A stretch of 64,000 nt of DNA from an uncultured Actinomycetes bacterium (GCA_900314645.1 OMWB01000016.1:43056-107055), one strand, 5' to 3'. Counted from the stretch's first letter, positions 16,815 through 25,290 are shown. Numbers and translations: made by a program. The notes: generated by a model not told the origin, from the sequence alone.

Positions 16815-17888
16815 ATGGAACTGAAGGAACTTCTGAAGCAGATGGTCGACGCCAAGGCGTCCGACGTGTTCGTGGTGGCAGGCCTGCCCCTGAGCTACAA
16901 GCAGGGCGGCGTCCAGGTGCGCACCGATTCAGCCCCGCTGAAGCCGAGCGACACTGATCAGTTCATCCGCGGCCTGTACGAGCTGGCGCATCGTGACTTC
17001 GACTTCTTCATGAGGAACGAGAACCACGATGACGACTTCTCGTTTGCCGTTGCGGGCATCGGTCGTTTCCGCGCCAACGTACTGCGTCAGCGCGGTTCGC
17101 TTGGTGCGGTCATCCGCATCATTCCCTTTGGTCTGCCTGACCCGGTCGAGAACCACATTCCTGAGGAGGTCATGCGCCTGGCTAACCTCAAGAACGGCCT
17201 TGTGCTGGTCACCGGCCCGGCAGGCTCGGGCAAGTCCACCACGCTTGCGTGCATCATTGACCGACTCAACCACAGCAGATCGGGTCACATCATCACGATG
17301 GAAGACCCCATCGAGTATGTGCATCGCCATGGTGACTGCATCGTGACGCAGCGCGAGGTTCCCACCGACGTGGCAACCTACGCCGAGGCCCTGCGCTCCG
17401 CAATGCGCGAGAGCCCTGATGTCATCCTCTTGGGCGAGATGCGCGACTACGAGACCATTGGCACCGCAGTCACGGCGGCCGAGATGGCACAGCTCATCTT
17501 CTCGACGCTTCATACTTCGAGCGCCGCTGGCACGGTTGACCGAATCATTGACGCGTTCCCTGCGGCGCAGCAGCGTCAGATGCGCATCCAGCTGTCCATC
17601 GTGCTGCAGGCCGTAGTCTCACAGCAGTTGGTGCCCACCGTTGACGGTGGCGTGGTTCCCGCGTTCGAGATCATGGTGACCAACACGGCCATCCGTAACC
17701 TGATCCGCGAGGAGAAGAGCTACCAGATCGACTCGGTCATCGCCGCTTCGGGCAAGCAGGGCATGCGCACCATGGACCAGAGCTTGTTCGATCTGGTTGC
17801 ATCAGGAACCGTGTCAAAGGAGATGGCGCTGCAGCACAGCGTGCATCAGGAGGCGCTCGAGCATCGCTTCAAGGCCGAGGGTCTGTAG
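16815..17888 (+). CDS. PilT-like type IV pilus ATPase
   Basis: 357 residues, the usual PilT length, with no extra PilB/GspE N-terminal domain. Features are Walker A TGPAGSGKSTTLACIID (about 131-147), Asp box MEDPIEYVH, Walker B DVILLGEMRDYET, His box IFSTLHTSSA, and the PilT C-terminal motif AIRNLIREEKSYQIDS. PilT hexamers power pilus retraction. Here it is the only ATPase in the operon, so it may also drive assembly. Preceded by GGAG and 15 bases after the previous gene. Confidence 0.9.
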   Translation: MELKELLKQMVDAKASDVFVVAGLPLSYKQGGVQVRTDSAPLKPSDTDQFIRGLYELAHRDFDFFMRNENHDDDFSFAVAGIGRFRANVLRQRGSLGAVIRIIPFGLPDPVENHIPEEVMRLANLKNGLVLVTGPAGSGKSTTLACIIDRLNHSRSGHIITMEDPIEYVHRHGDCIVTQREVPTDVATYAEALRSAMRESPDVILLGEMRDYETIGTAVTAAEMAQLIFSTLHTSSAAGTVDRIIDAFPAAQQRQMRIQLSIVLQAVVSQQLVPTVDGGVVPAFEIMVTNTAIRNLIREEKSYQIDSVIAASGKQGMRTMDQSLFDLVASGTVSKEMALQHSVHQEALEHRFKAEGL

Positions 17889-17935
17889 GCTCTTCGGTAT
17901 GTGATACGTCACTGGTCTTTCGAAAGGAGACACAC

Positions 17936-18397
17936 ATGGATGAGCAACCGCTTGTGGGTATCATCATGGGTTCAAAGTCCGATCTTCCCGTCATGGAGTC
18001 ATGCACTCAGCAGCTTTGGGCGCTTGGTGTGCCGTATGAGGTCGTCATCGCGTCAGCTCATCGCAACCCGGAAAAGGTGCACGAGTGGGCGAGCACCGCT
18101 GCAGACCGCGGGCTGAAGGTGATCATTGCGGCCGCTGGCAAGGCTGCGCATCTCGGCGGTGTGGTTGCGGCCTACACGCCGCTGCCCATCGTGGGCGTTC
18201 CCATGAAGACGAGTGACCTTGGCGGCATGGATTCGTTGCTCTCCATGGTGCAGATGCCCTCAGGCGTGCCTGTGGCGTGCGTTGCCATCAACGGGGCAAA
18301 GAATGCGGCTATCTATGCGACGCAGATTCTCGGGGCCACCATGCCTGAGTATCGGCAGAAGATGGTTGACTTCAAAAAGGCGATGGCTGAGGGGTAG
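17936..18397 (+). CDS. purE: N5-carboxyaminoimidazole ribonucleotide mutase PurE
   Basis: 153 residues with the PurE signatures VGIIMGSKSDLPVM, ASAHRNPEKV, AAAGKAAHLGGVVAAYTPLPIVGVP and MPSGVPVACVAINGAKNAA. It converts N5-CAIR to CAIR in de novo purine synthesis. AGGAG precedes the ATG. The next gene is a sortase, not purK, though purM and purN follow further downstream. Confidence 0.96.
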   Translation: MDEQPLVGIIMGSKSDLPVMESCTQQLWALGVPYEVVIASAHRNPEKVHEWASTAADRGLKVIIAAAGKAAHLGGVVAAYTPLPIVGVPMKTSDLGGMDSLLSMVQMPSGVPVACVAINGAKNAAIYATQILGATMPEYRQKMVDFKKAMAEG

Positions 18398-18405
18398 CGA
18401 GGATT

Positions 18406-19296
18406 ATGTCAGCCAGGCATTTGCGCGAAAGCGGCTCGTCCGTGTCTGAGGATCGAAAGGAACAATCGGTTCAACCGATTCAGACCATTGAACCGATGCA
18501 ACCGGTGCAACCGCGTCAACCTAAGAGAAAGAGCGCGCTGAGGATATTCTCTAGCTTGCTTATTGCTGCTGGTGTCGTCATGCTCCTTGCTGCCGGCGGT
18601 ATGTGGGGTTTCTCGCGGTATCGCTACTGGCGCCAAGACCAAATGAACAAGCAGCTTGCCACGCATGTAACGATCAACGAGGTGCCCAAGACGGAAGAAG
18701 TGCCCGAGAAGAAGGAAGCTCCCATCGACGTTGACTGGGAAGCCCTCAAGGCGGTCAATGACGACATCATTGGTTGGATCTACGTCCCGGGCACCGTGAT
18801 CAACTATCCCGTCTATCAGGGAGAAAGTAACGATTCCTACCTGCGTACCAACGCACTGGGGGAGTACAGCGTTGGTGGACAGGTGTTCCTCGACTACGAG
18901 AACACCGCACCTGGCATGGTTGACCGTCAATCGATCATCTACGGTCACCATCTGTGGGACGGCACGATGTTCCAACCGCTTTCACTGCTCGACGATCAGG
19001 AGGTCTTCGACGCCACCGACACCATCTGGTACGTGACGGAGAAAGAGGCCTTCGAGCTGCAGCCGCTCTTCATGTACTATGCGGCGCCTGAGGACGAGAG
19101 CGTGCGCCAGTTCCAGTTTGCAACTGACGACCACTTCCATGCGTACCTGTATCAGCAGTTCGGCAGGGCCGTGACCAAGCGTGCCGATGCCGAGCAGTTG
19201 GTGCTCAGTGCCAGGCGCGTACTCACGATGTCTACGTGCAACTACTATGACGGCTACGGCCGCTCGATCCTGGTGGCCATTGAGAAGCAGCAATAG
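18406..19296 (+). CDS. Class B sortase
   Basis: 296 residues: a proline/glutamine-rich cytosolic head, a transmembrane helix near 45-68 (ALRIFSSLLIAAGVVMLLAAGGM), then the sortase barrel. Catalytic residues appear as His in IIYGHHLWDG, Cys in LTMSTCNYY, and Arg in GYGRSILVAIE. The T-x-S-T-C form and the long insertion before it point to class B. Class B enzymes anchor haem-uptake proteins or polymerise pilins. It lies 8 bases after purE. Its substrate is unclear; the QTGD protein at 37.2 kb is one candidate. Confidence 0.9.
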   Translation: MSARHLRESGSSVSEDRKEQSVQPIQTIEPMQPVQPRQPKRKSALRIFSSLLIAAGVVMLLAAGGMWGFSRYRYWRQDQMNKQLATHVTINEVPKTEEVPEKKEAPIDVDWEALKAVNDDIIGWIYVPGTVINYPVYQGESNDSYLRTNALGEYSVGGQVFLDYENTAPGMVDRQSIIYGHHLWDGTMFQPLSLLDDQEVFDATDTIWYVTEKEAFELQPLFMYYAAPEDESVRQFQFATDDHFHAYLYQQFGRAVTKRADAEQLVLSARRVLTMSTCNYYDGYGRSILVAIEKQQ

Positions 19297-19418
19297 AGGG
19301 TTGCCAGGATCACCTGTAACTCGTGTGGGTCGGGTTGGCTGAAAGGCCAGCTCGGCCCACTGCCGTGTATGATGGGATGCGGAAATGGGCCTGACGGCTA
19401 CCATCTGGAGGAAACGCT

Positions 19419-20489
19419 ATGACTGAAGTAACCAAGCATGTGACCTACGCTGATGCCGGCGTGGATGTTGACGAGGGTGCTCGTGCGGTTGATGCCATCA
19501 AGGCTGCGGTGGCCGCCACGAACCGGCCAGAGGTCATCGGTGGACTGGGCGGCTTTGGGTCACTCTTCTCCGCTGCAGCTCTCAAGGACATGGAAGAGCC
19601 GGTGTTGGTCAGCGGCACCGACGGCGTAGGTACCAAACTTGCCATCGCGCAGCTGCTTGACCGCCACGACACGGTGGGCGAGGACCTGGTGGCCATGTGC
19701 GTGGATGACATCGTGGTCTCCGGTGCCGAGCCACTGTTCTTCCTTGACTATGTCGCCATCGGCAAGCTGCGCGCCGAGCATGTGGCGCAGATTGTTGCGG
19801 GTATCGCCGAAGGATGCCGCAAGAGCGGCTGCGCCCTTGTGGGTGGTGAGATGGCCGAGCACCCGGGCGTGATGGATCCTGATGACTACGACCTCGCTGG
19901 CTTTGTGGTGGGCGTGGCTGACCGTCCCAAGATGATCGGTCCGCATCTGGTGCAGGAGGGCGACGTGGTGCTGGGCATCCCCAGCTCGGGCATCCACTCT
20001 AACGGGTACTCGCTGGTGCGCAAGGTGGCCATCGAGGGGAAGACGGTAGAGGAGCTGACGCGCCCGCTTGACGAGCTTGGCGGCGAGAGCCTGGGTGATG
20101 CGGTGCTGCGCCCCACGACCATCTACGCTGGCGCGCTGATTCGGTCACTGCGTGCTGGTGCACCGATTCACGCCATGGCGCACATTACGGGTGGCGGCAT
20201 CACTGAGAACCTCAATCGCGCCCTGCCCGAGAACCTCGACGCGATTGTCGACCGTGGTGGTGAGGACGGCCCGGCGTGGAGCATTCCGCCCGTTATCACC
20301 TATATGGTCAAAGCAGCAGGCCTTACCCTTGATGAGGCATACAAGACCTTCAACATGGGCGTGGGCATGAGCGTGATTTGCGCGGCTGAGGATGCTGCAC
20401 GCGTGCAAGAGCTCCTGGCGGCCGAGGGCTTGGAGTCCTTCCCCATGGGCGAGATCGTGCCTGGCACCGGAACGGTTCAGTACCGTTAA
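19419..20489 (+). CDS. purM: Phosphoribosylformylglycinamidine cyclo-ligase PurM
   Basis: 356 residues with YADAGVDVDEGARAV at the N-terminus, LVSGTDGVGTKLAIA (substrate loop), DLVAMCVDDIVVSGAEPLFFLDY, ALVGGEMAEHPG and GIPSSGIHSNGYSLVRK. It makes AIR from FGAM in purine biosynthesis. GGAGG lies before the ATG. It forms a purine cluster with purE and purN. Confidence 0.97.
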   Translation: MTEVTKHVTYADAGVDVDEGARAVDAIKAAVAATNRPEVIGGLGGFGSLFSAAALKDMEEPVLVSGTDGVGTKLAIAQLLDRHDTVGEDLVAMCVDDIVVSGAEPLFFLDYVAIGKLRAEHVAQIVAGIAEGCRKSGCALVGGEMAEHPGVMDPDDYDLAGFVVGVADRPKMIGPHLVQEGDVVLGIPSSGIHSNGYSLVRKVAIEGKTVEELTRPLDELGGESLGDAVLRPTTIYAGALIRSLRAGAPIHAMAHITGGGITENLNRALPENLDAIVDRGGEDGPAWSIPPVITYMVKAAGLTLDEAYKTFNMGVGMSVICAAEDAARVQELLAAEGLESFPMGEIVPGTGTVQYR

Positions 20490-20496
20490 GGGTAAT

Positions 20497-20567
20497 TGAG
20501 TCAACCGAGTCATGATTCAGTCAACTCGGTAATGTCGGGCAGAAGGGGCAGTCCCTTTTGCCCGACA
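20497..20567. repeat. Two hairpins between purM and purN
   Basis: A short inverted repeat, CCGAGT/ACTCGG, is followed by a stronger one. Arms TGTCGGGCAGAAGGG (20533-20547) and CCCTTTTGCCCGACA (20553-20567) have one mismatch and a 5-base loop. The second hairpin ends 18 bases before the purN start, so it could terminate, attenuate or stabilise the transcript. Confidence 0.7.
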
Positions 20568-20585
20568 CCTGCGAAAGGAACAGAC

Positions 20586-21200
20586 ATGAGCATCAAACTG
20601 GGAGTGCTTCTCTCTGGTAGTGGGACCAATCTGCAGGCCATCATCGACCGCATCAACGAGGGCACGCTCGACGCCACGATCGAGTTGGTGGTTTCGTCAC
20701 GGCCGAGCGCCTATGGCCTCAAGCGCGCCGAGGCTGCGGGTCTACAGACCATGACGCTCTCCAAGGAGATCTACGCTGACCCAATCCTGGCTGACGAGGT
20801 CATCGCAACAGAGCTGAAGATGCATGACGTGGACTACGTCATCATGGCAGGATACATGCGCATGGTGCATACGCCGCTTCTGGCAACGTTTCCCAACCGC
20901 GTGGTCAACCTGCATCCGGCGCTGCTGCCCAGCTTTAAGGGTGCCCACGCGATTCAGGACGCGTACGACTACGGTGTGAAGGTCACGGGCGTGACCGTTC
21001 ACTTTGCTGATGACAAGTACGACTGCGGCCCCATCATTGCTCAGCAGGCGCTGGCTATCGAGGAGGGCTGGACCGTGGAGGAGCTCGAGGAACATATCCA
21101 CGAGATCGAGCATCAGCTGTATCCCGATACCATCCAGCTTCTGGCCGAGGGTCGCGTAAGCGTTCGCGAAGACGGAACCGTGGAGGTCCGCCCCGCGTAG
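20586..21200 (+). CDS. purN: Phosphoribosylglycinamide formyltransferase PurN
   Basis: The ATG at 20586 with GAAAGGA upstream gives 204 residues, the normal length. Motifs are LLSGSGTNLQAIID, VDYVIMAGYMRMV (catalytic region) and NLHPALLPSFKGAHAIQDAYDYGVKVTGVTVHFADDKYDCGPIIAQQ, with the formyl-transfer His and Asp. It formylates GAR using 10-formyl-THF. A longer upstream reading through the hairpins is unlikely. Confidence 0.96.
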   Translation: MSIKLGVLLSGSGTNLQAIIDRINEGTLDATIELVVSSRPSAYGLKRAEAAGLQTMTLSKEIYADPILADEVIATELKMHDVDYVIMAGYMRMVHTPLLATFPNRVVNLHPALLPSFKGAHAIQDAYDYGVKVTGVTVHFADDKYDCGPIIAQQALAIEEGWTVEELEEHIHEIEHQLYPDTIQLLAEGRVSVREDGTVEVRPA

Positions 21201-21221
21201 CCGGTTTTTGACACTCACGAC

Positions 21222-21372
21222 GCGAATGTTGACATCGCTGGGCCTGTTTCTGACACCTGAGAAGCAAATGTTGACGCAGCGAGGCCGGTTTCTGACAACA
21301 TCAGCTGGGCGGCACAGAAGTGTCCGCCCAGCTGATGTTGTCAGAAACCGGCCTCGCTGCGTCAACATTTGC
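21222..21372. repeat. Giant perfect inverted repeat (49-bp arms) plus a diverged direct copy
   Basis: Arms 21264-21312 and 21324-21372 are exact inverted copies over 49 bases with an 11-base loop that itself partly pairs. Immediately before, 21222-21257 is a diverged direct copy of the first 36 bases of the left arm. The shared cores are GCRAATGTTGAC and GGCCGGTTTCTGACA. No ORF runs through it sensibly. It is the largest member of the ATGTTGAC palindrome set in this window. Confidence 0.9.
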
Positions 21373-21500
21373 AACGGTCCTGCGGTAAGTTTCTGGGCAT
21401 TGCGGTCTTGTACAGGCATTTCGTGGCCCTCTGCTATCATGTCTTCCCAGAAAAAAGGGCCAACCGGCCGCATCAACCCTAGGAGGTCGCGCTCCCGCGC

Positions 21501-22871
21501 ATGGACATAGCCATCAGTATCATCGTCACGTTCCTGCTTACCCTCGCCAACGGCTTCTTTTCTGCATCAGAAATGGCCGTGGTCAACGCCAAGCGCGCCA
21601 TTCTGGAGCCTGAGGCTGACGAGGGCGACCGTAAGGCGCGCCTCGCGCTCAACCTCGCGACGGACTCAAGCGAGTTCCTCGCGACTATTCAAGTAGCAAT
21701 CACGCTGGTTGGCTTCGCTGCCTCGGCATTTGCAGCCACAAGCCTCTCGGGGCCCTTTGGAGCATGGCTTGCCGGTCTAGGCATTCCCGCAAACATCGCC
21801 GGTATCGCTGCCACCGTGCTCATCACGCTCATCGTCTCGTACTTCTCCATCGTCATCGGAGAGCTGGTGCCCAAGCGCATCGCCCTCGCCGACGCCGAAG
21901 GTGTGGCAAAGGCAGTCGCAGGCCCGGTCGGCGCGTTCATGACCGTGGCAAAACCGCTGGTATGGCTCACGTCAAAGTCCGCAGAGGCGCTTTCGGCACT
22001 GATGGGCGTGGCCGACCCGGACGATCGTCAGGGCGCCTCCGAAGAAGAGATCAAGTATCTGGTCACCGACGCCGAAGACCTCACTGATGAAGAGAAGTCC
22101 ATGATTCACGACGTCATCGACCTCGGAGACACCATCGCGCGTGAGGTCATGATCCCGCGCGTGGACATGACGGCCGTGGAGGACGACAGCTCGCTCTACG
22201 AGGTCCTCGACGTCATGCGCAAGACGGGCTACTCGCGCCTGCCCGTCTACCATGACACCGTCGACAAGGTGGTGGGCATCGCGCACATCAAGGACCTCCT
22301 GCAGCCCATCCTCGACCAGCGCGCAGAGACCGACAAGGTCAGCCGCTACATGCGCCAGGCAACCTACGTGCCCGACACCAAGGACATCATCCCGCTGCTC
22401 TCCGAGATGCAGAACGGCCACGAGCAAATGGTCATCGTAGTTGACGAGTATGGCGGCACGGCCGGCGTCATCACCATCGAGGACATCGTCGAGGAGGTCG
22501 TGGGCGAGATCGAGGACGAGTTTGACCCCGACAACAAGTACCTGACCCAGCTCTCCGACCGCGAATGGATGGTTGACGGGCGCTTCTCCATCGATGACGC
22601 CATCGAGCTCGGCTGGCCCATCGAGGACTCCGACGAGTTTGAGACCGTCGCGGGCTTCGTGCTGGAGCTGGCAGACAAGCTCCCGCGTCCCGGCGACACC
22701 TTCGAGCGTGAAGGCTATCAGTTCACCGTGCAGAGCATGCGCGGCCGCCGCGTTTCGCTGCTGCGCGTGACCGCGCCTGAGCCAGAGCCGGAAGAGGACG
22801 CGGATCAGCCCAAGGATCGCAAGTCGAAGAGCGTGCTCGGCAAGGGAAAGGCCTCGTCTGACACCGAATAG
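21501..22871 (+). CDS. CNNM/CorC-type membrane protein with CBS pair
   Basis: 456 residues. An N-terminal DUF21/CNNM membrane domain (about 1-190; NGFFSASEMAVVNAKRA, ATIQVAITLVGF, IVIGELVPKRIAL) is followed by two CBS motifs (about 210-330; REVMIPRVDMTAV, MVIVVDEYGGTAGVITIEDIVEEVVGEIEDEFD). A CorC/HlyC C-terminal domain and a charged tail complete it. Family members are linked to magnesium or cobalt efflux and are often mislabelled haemolysins. Its start lies 129 bases after the giant palindrome. Confidence 0.93.
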   Translation: MDIAISIIVTFLLTLANGFFSASEMAVVNAKRAILEPEADEGDRKARLALNLATDSSEFLATIQVAITLVGFAASAFAATSLSGPFGAWLAGLGIPANIAGIAATVLITLIVSYFSIVIGELVPKRIALADAEGVAKAVAGPVGAFMTVAKPLVWLTSKSAEALSALMGVADPDDRQGASEEEIKYLVTDAEDLTDEEKSMIHDVIDLGDTIAREVMIPRVDMTAVEDDSSLYEVLDVMRKTGYSRLPVYHDTVDKVVGIAHIKDLLQPILDQRAETDKVSRYMRQATYVPDTKDIIPLLSEMQNGHEQMVIVVDEYGGTAGVITIEDIVEEVVGEIEDEFDPDNKYLTQLSDREWMVDGRFSIDDAIELGWPIEDSDEFETVAGFVLELADKLPRPGDTFEREGYQFTVQSMRGRRVSLLRVTAPEPEPEEDADQPKDRKSKSVLGKGKASSDTE

Positions 22872-22967
22872 CCTTTAGGGTGTCCATACCGCTACGCAAC
22901 AGCAGATATTCGCTCGTATCAACTACAATATGGGGTTAGGCAATCGACACCGAATGGGGTGGTTGGC

Positions 22968-23723
22968 ATGGCACATGTCATTGACATCAAGCGGGTTGAG
23001 GTAGGGCCCAAGTACCTAACCGCGCGCGTCAGCATCGATGCGTCGGCTCCGCTGATGACCAGCGAGGATCTTGAAGGCACCACACGCGTATATCGCCTGC
23101 TTCCGCGCATCATCGACCACGTGTGTCTGGGAGACCATGGCGAGACCTTCAAGGACGTCATGGGCGACACTGAGCTTGCCCACCTGCTGGAGCATGTGAC
23201 GGTCGAGATTCTGGCCCAGACCGACATCGCGGGTGACGTCACCTACGGTCGCACCTATGCGGTTGAGGATGACCCGCGCTCATTTGACGTGGAGTTCCCC
23301 TGCCCAGATGACGCACTGGTCATCGGTGCGCTTTCGAGTGCGGCGTGGATTCTGCAGTGGGCCTACACCGGTGGCGGCGAGCCCGAGCCGGATGTCGCGG
23401 CGACGGTCCACGGCCTGGTCAACCTGATTGAGAGCTTGCCCGAACCCCCACGACCCCTGCCCTCCGTGCGTGAATACGTAGTGGAGGGCGAAGAGGCACG
23501 GGCGATCCTCGAGGAGCTTGGCCTCCTCGATGAGCCTGAGCAGGACGAGGAAGTTGCCGAAGTAGAGCCGGTTGATGACGAGGATGAGCCGTTCGTTCCG
23601 GTTCCGTCGTGGCTTGCAGGCTCTGTGCAGGCGCCCGAGGAGCAGCAGGACCTCGAGCCCTACGATGAGCCCTACGACGAGCCGTACGATGACGATGCCG
23701 AACTCGAGGCGTTTGACGAGTAG
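22968..23723 (+). CDS. Stand-alone cyanophycin-synthetase N-domain-like protein
   Basis: 251 residues. The first 150 resemble the N-terminal domain of cyanophycin synthetase: the segment LAHLLEHVTVEILAQTDIAGDVTYGRTYAV parallels the H-x-x-E-H-V-x-x-E...FGRT stretch, followed by FDVEFPCPDDALVIGALSSAAWILQ. The ATP-grasp and Mur-ligase modules of the enzyme are absent. The rest is an acidic, repetitive tail (DEPYDEPYDEPYDDD). ATG 22968 is chosen for the GGGGTGG upstream. Function unknown; homology was judged by eye. Confidence 0.55.
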   Translation: MAHVIDIKRVEVGPKYLTARVSIDASAPLMTSEDLEGTTRVYRLLPRIIDHVCLGDHGETFKDVMGDTELAHLLEHVTVEILAQTDIAGDVTYGRTYAVEDDPRSFDVEFPCPDDALVIGALSSAAWILQWAYTGGGEPEPDVAATVHGLVNLIESLPEPPRPLPSVREYVVEGEEARAILEELGLLDEPEQDEEVAEVEPVDDEDEPFVPVPSWLAGSVQAPEEQQDLEPYDEPYDEPYDDDAELEAFDE

Positions 23724-23880
23724 CCGAAGGCCGTTCGCGCTGGCAAATGCACCACTCCGTTAAGATTTGATGCATCTGCACAACTCGTCGATACAAGTAG
23801 GTCAACAGGTGGGTACCGTAGAGGTATCCGCAAGTAGGATCAAAATGGTGCCCCGAAGGGCATGAATCAGGAGGTTCATT

Positions 23881-24351
23881 ATGAGCATCAAGAGCAAGCT
23901 TGCCATCGCCCTCGGCGGCCTCATCGGCACGGTTGTCGGTGTGGGCATCGGCACCCTCATCGCCCCGCGTTCCGGCGCTGAGAGCCGCGCCATGGCGGCC
24001 GACGCCATGAACGACGCATGGGATTCCGCCGTTGATACCTACGAGCACGGCGCCAGCAAGGTGAGCGAGAAGATCGGCTCCGTCCGTCCTTCCGTTGACG
24101 CCACCACCGACGACCTTCGCGCCAAGGTTGACCTTGCCCGCGAGCGCATGGACCAGCTGCGCGAGTCCCTGTCTGACGCGGTTGCCACCACCTCCGCTCA
24201 GGTCAGCGACGCCGTGAGCGCCGTCACCGACAAGGTCGTCTCCGTCGAGGAGGCCGCTGCTGACGCTGCCACCACCGAGGCCGAGGGCGTTCAGGTTGAG
24301 GTCGTCGAGGAGGCCGCCGCTGAGGAGGCTCCCGCCGAGGACGCCGAGTAA
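23881..24351 (+). CDS. YtxH-domain membrane-associated protein
   Basis: 156 residues. A glycine-rich helix, LAIALGGLIGTVVGVGIGTLIAPRSGAESR, matches the YtxH/gas-vesicle-like motif, with the A-P-x-S-G turn after the membrane segment. It is followed by long amphipathic helices and an Ala/Glu/Val-rich acidic tail. Such proteins are abundant envelope or stress proteins in Gram-positives. Strong AGGAGG-like RBS. Ends before a clear terminator. Confidence 0.8.
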   Translation: MSIKSKLAIALGGLIGTVVGVGIGTLIAPRSGAESRAMAADAMNDAWDSAVDTYEHGASKVSEKIGSVRPSVDATTDDLRAKVDLARERMDQLRESLSDAVATTSAQVSDAVSAVTDKVVSVEEAAADAATTEAEGVQVEVVEEAAAEEAPAEDAE

Positions 24352-24378
24352 GAAGCACGCGAGCACGATGCATGAGCT

Positions 24379-24413
24379 GCGGGGCGTCACCTGTGGGTGG
24401 CGTCCCGCTTTTT
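24379..24413 (+). terminator. Rho-independent terminator after the YtxH gene
   Basis: GCGGGGCGTCACC (24379-24391) pairs with GGTGGCGTCCCGC (24396-24408) with wobbles over a 4-base loop, followed by TTTTT (24409-24413). Confidence 0.88.
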
Positions 24414-24435
24414 CTAGAGGTAGGGAAGGACCGAC

Positions 24436-25137
24436 ATGCGTAAGCTGAGCGAGTACAACGGTAAGCCGGTATATGCGCCGAAGCGCGGTAAGACTGGCGC
24501 GTTCGAGCGCCTGGGAAAGGCGCACATGGCGGTCTTCTCGCCTAAGGGAACGCAGGTAGTGGGCTTTTTGGTCAAGCGGCCTGACATCGCCGGCATGGTG
24601 AAGCGACCGGACACCTTTGTGGCACTGGACGCGCTGGGCAAGGTCGACGGTGGGTTCCGCGTGACGCTGGGCGATGAAAGCTATGACGAGAAGGCGCGCA
24701 GGCGGCTGGGCATTGACTGGGACCGCTGCATCATGTGGGCCGGAATGGACGCCAAGACCACCAAGGGGAAGGTCCTTGGCTACGTGGGTGACGCCATCTT
24801 TGACGAGAACACGGGAGCGGTGCAGGACTTTTTGATTGGTGACGGCGGGATGGCCGAGTCGCTCGTGGGCTATGTGCGGGTGCCAGCATCGATGCTGGTG
24901 GGCTACGAGAAGGGCTGCATGATCGTGACGCCCGAGGCTGCGAACCAGGGGCTGACCGGTGGGCTCGCTGGCAAGGCTGGCGAGGCGACGGCTCGCGCCA
25001 AGGCCGAGGGAGCCAAGGCTGCGGAGAAGGCTGGAAAGGCCGTGGACAAGGGTTCGCGCGCGCTCGGCAAGCAACTAGGCCGTACCAAAGGCATGTTTGG
25101 CGCGTTTGTCGAGGAGTTCAAGAAGGCCTCCGAGTAG
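24436..25137 (+). CDS. PRC-barrel domain protein
   Basis: 233 residues. Two PRC-barrel-like halves are visible: about 30-110 (VVGFLVKRPDIAGMVKRPDTFVALD) and about 115-165 (KVLGYVGDAIFDENTGAVQDFLIGDGG). An Ala/Lys-rich helical tail, AGKAGEATARAKAEGAKAAEKAGKAV, follows. PRC-barrels occur in stress or RNA-processing adaptors. No partner can be assigned. The final codons lie inside the left arm of a 33-bp inverted repeat. Confidence 0.75.
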   Translation: MRKLSEYNGKPVYAPKRGKTGAFERLGKAHMAVFSPKGTQVVGFLVKRPDIAGMVKRPDTFVALDALGKVDGGFRVTLGDESYDEKARRRLGIDWDRCIMWAGMDAKTTKGKVLGYVGDAIFDENTGAVQDFLIGDGGMAESLVGYVRVPASMLVGYEKGCMIVTPEAANQGLTGGLAGKAGEATARAKAEGAKAAEKAGKAVDKGSRALGKQLGRTKGMFGAFVEEFKKASE

Positions 25138-25240
25138 GAGAGGGAGGGCCGGGCATCGCCCCGTCGCTCCGCAAGCTCTGCTTGCCGCTTCGCGAGTCGC
25201 GACGAAGCGATGCGCGGCCCTCCCTCTCCTACTCGGAGGC
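25126..25240. repeat. Inverted repeat with 33-base arms overlapping the PRC gene stop codon
   Basis: Arms 25126-25158 and 25208-25240 match at 32 of 33 positions. The left arm contains the last codons and TAG stop of the PRC-barrel gene; the right arm is an inverted copy of that 3' end. The 49-base centre folds further (GCAAGC/GCTTGC hairpin and a TCGCGA palindrome). No T-run follows. Confidence 0.88.
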
Positions 25241-25290
25241 TTAAGGGCTCCTCGGAAGCGCTTGAGTCTCTCTATATATATGTGTGTGTG

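Noticed and set aside
18406..19296. Sortase as pilus polymerase of the 27-33 kb locus
   Set aside because: That locus has its own class C sortase; this one has class B features and lies 8 kb away among purine genes.
21201..21500. CRISPR array
   Set aside because: The repeats are inverted and diverged with no regular spacers, and no cas genes are near.
23419..25074. 551-residue minus-strand frame
   Set aside because: Antisense to the YtxH and PRC-barrel genes; His/Arg/Leu-rich composition typical of reverse frames in GC-rich DNA.
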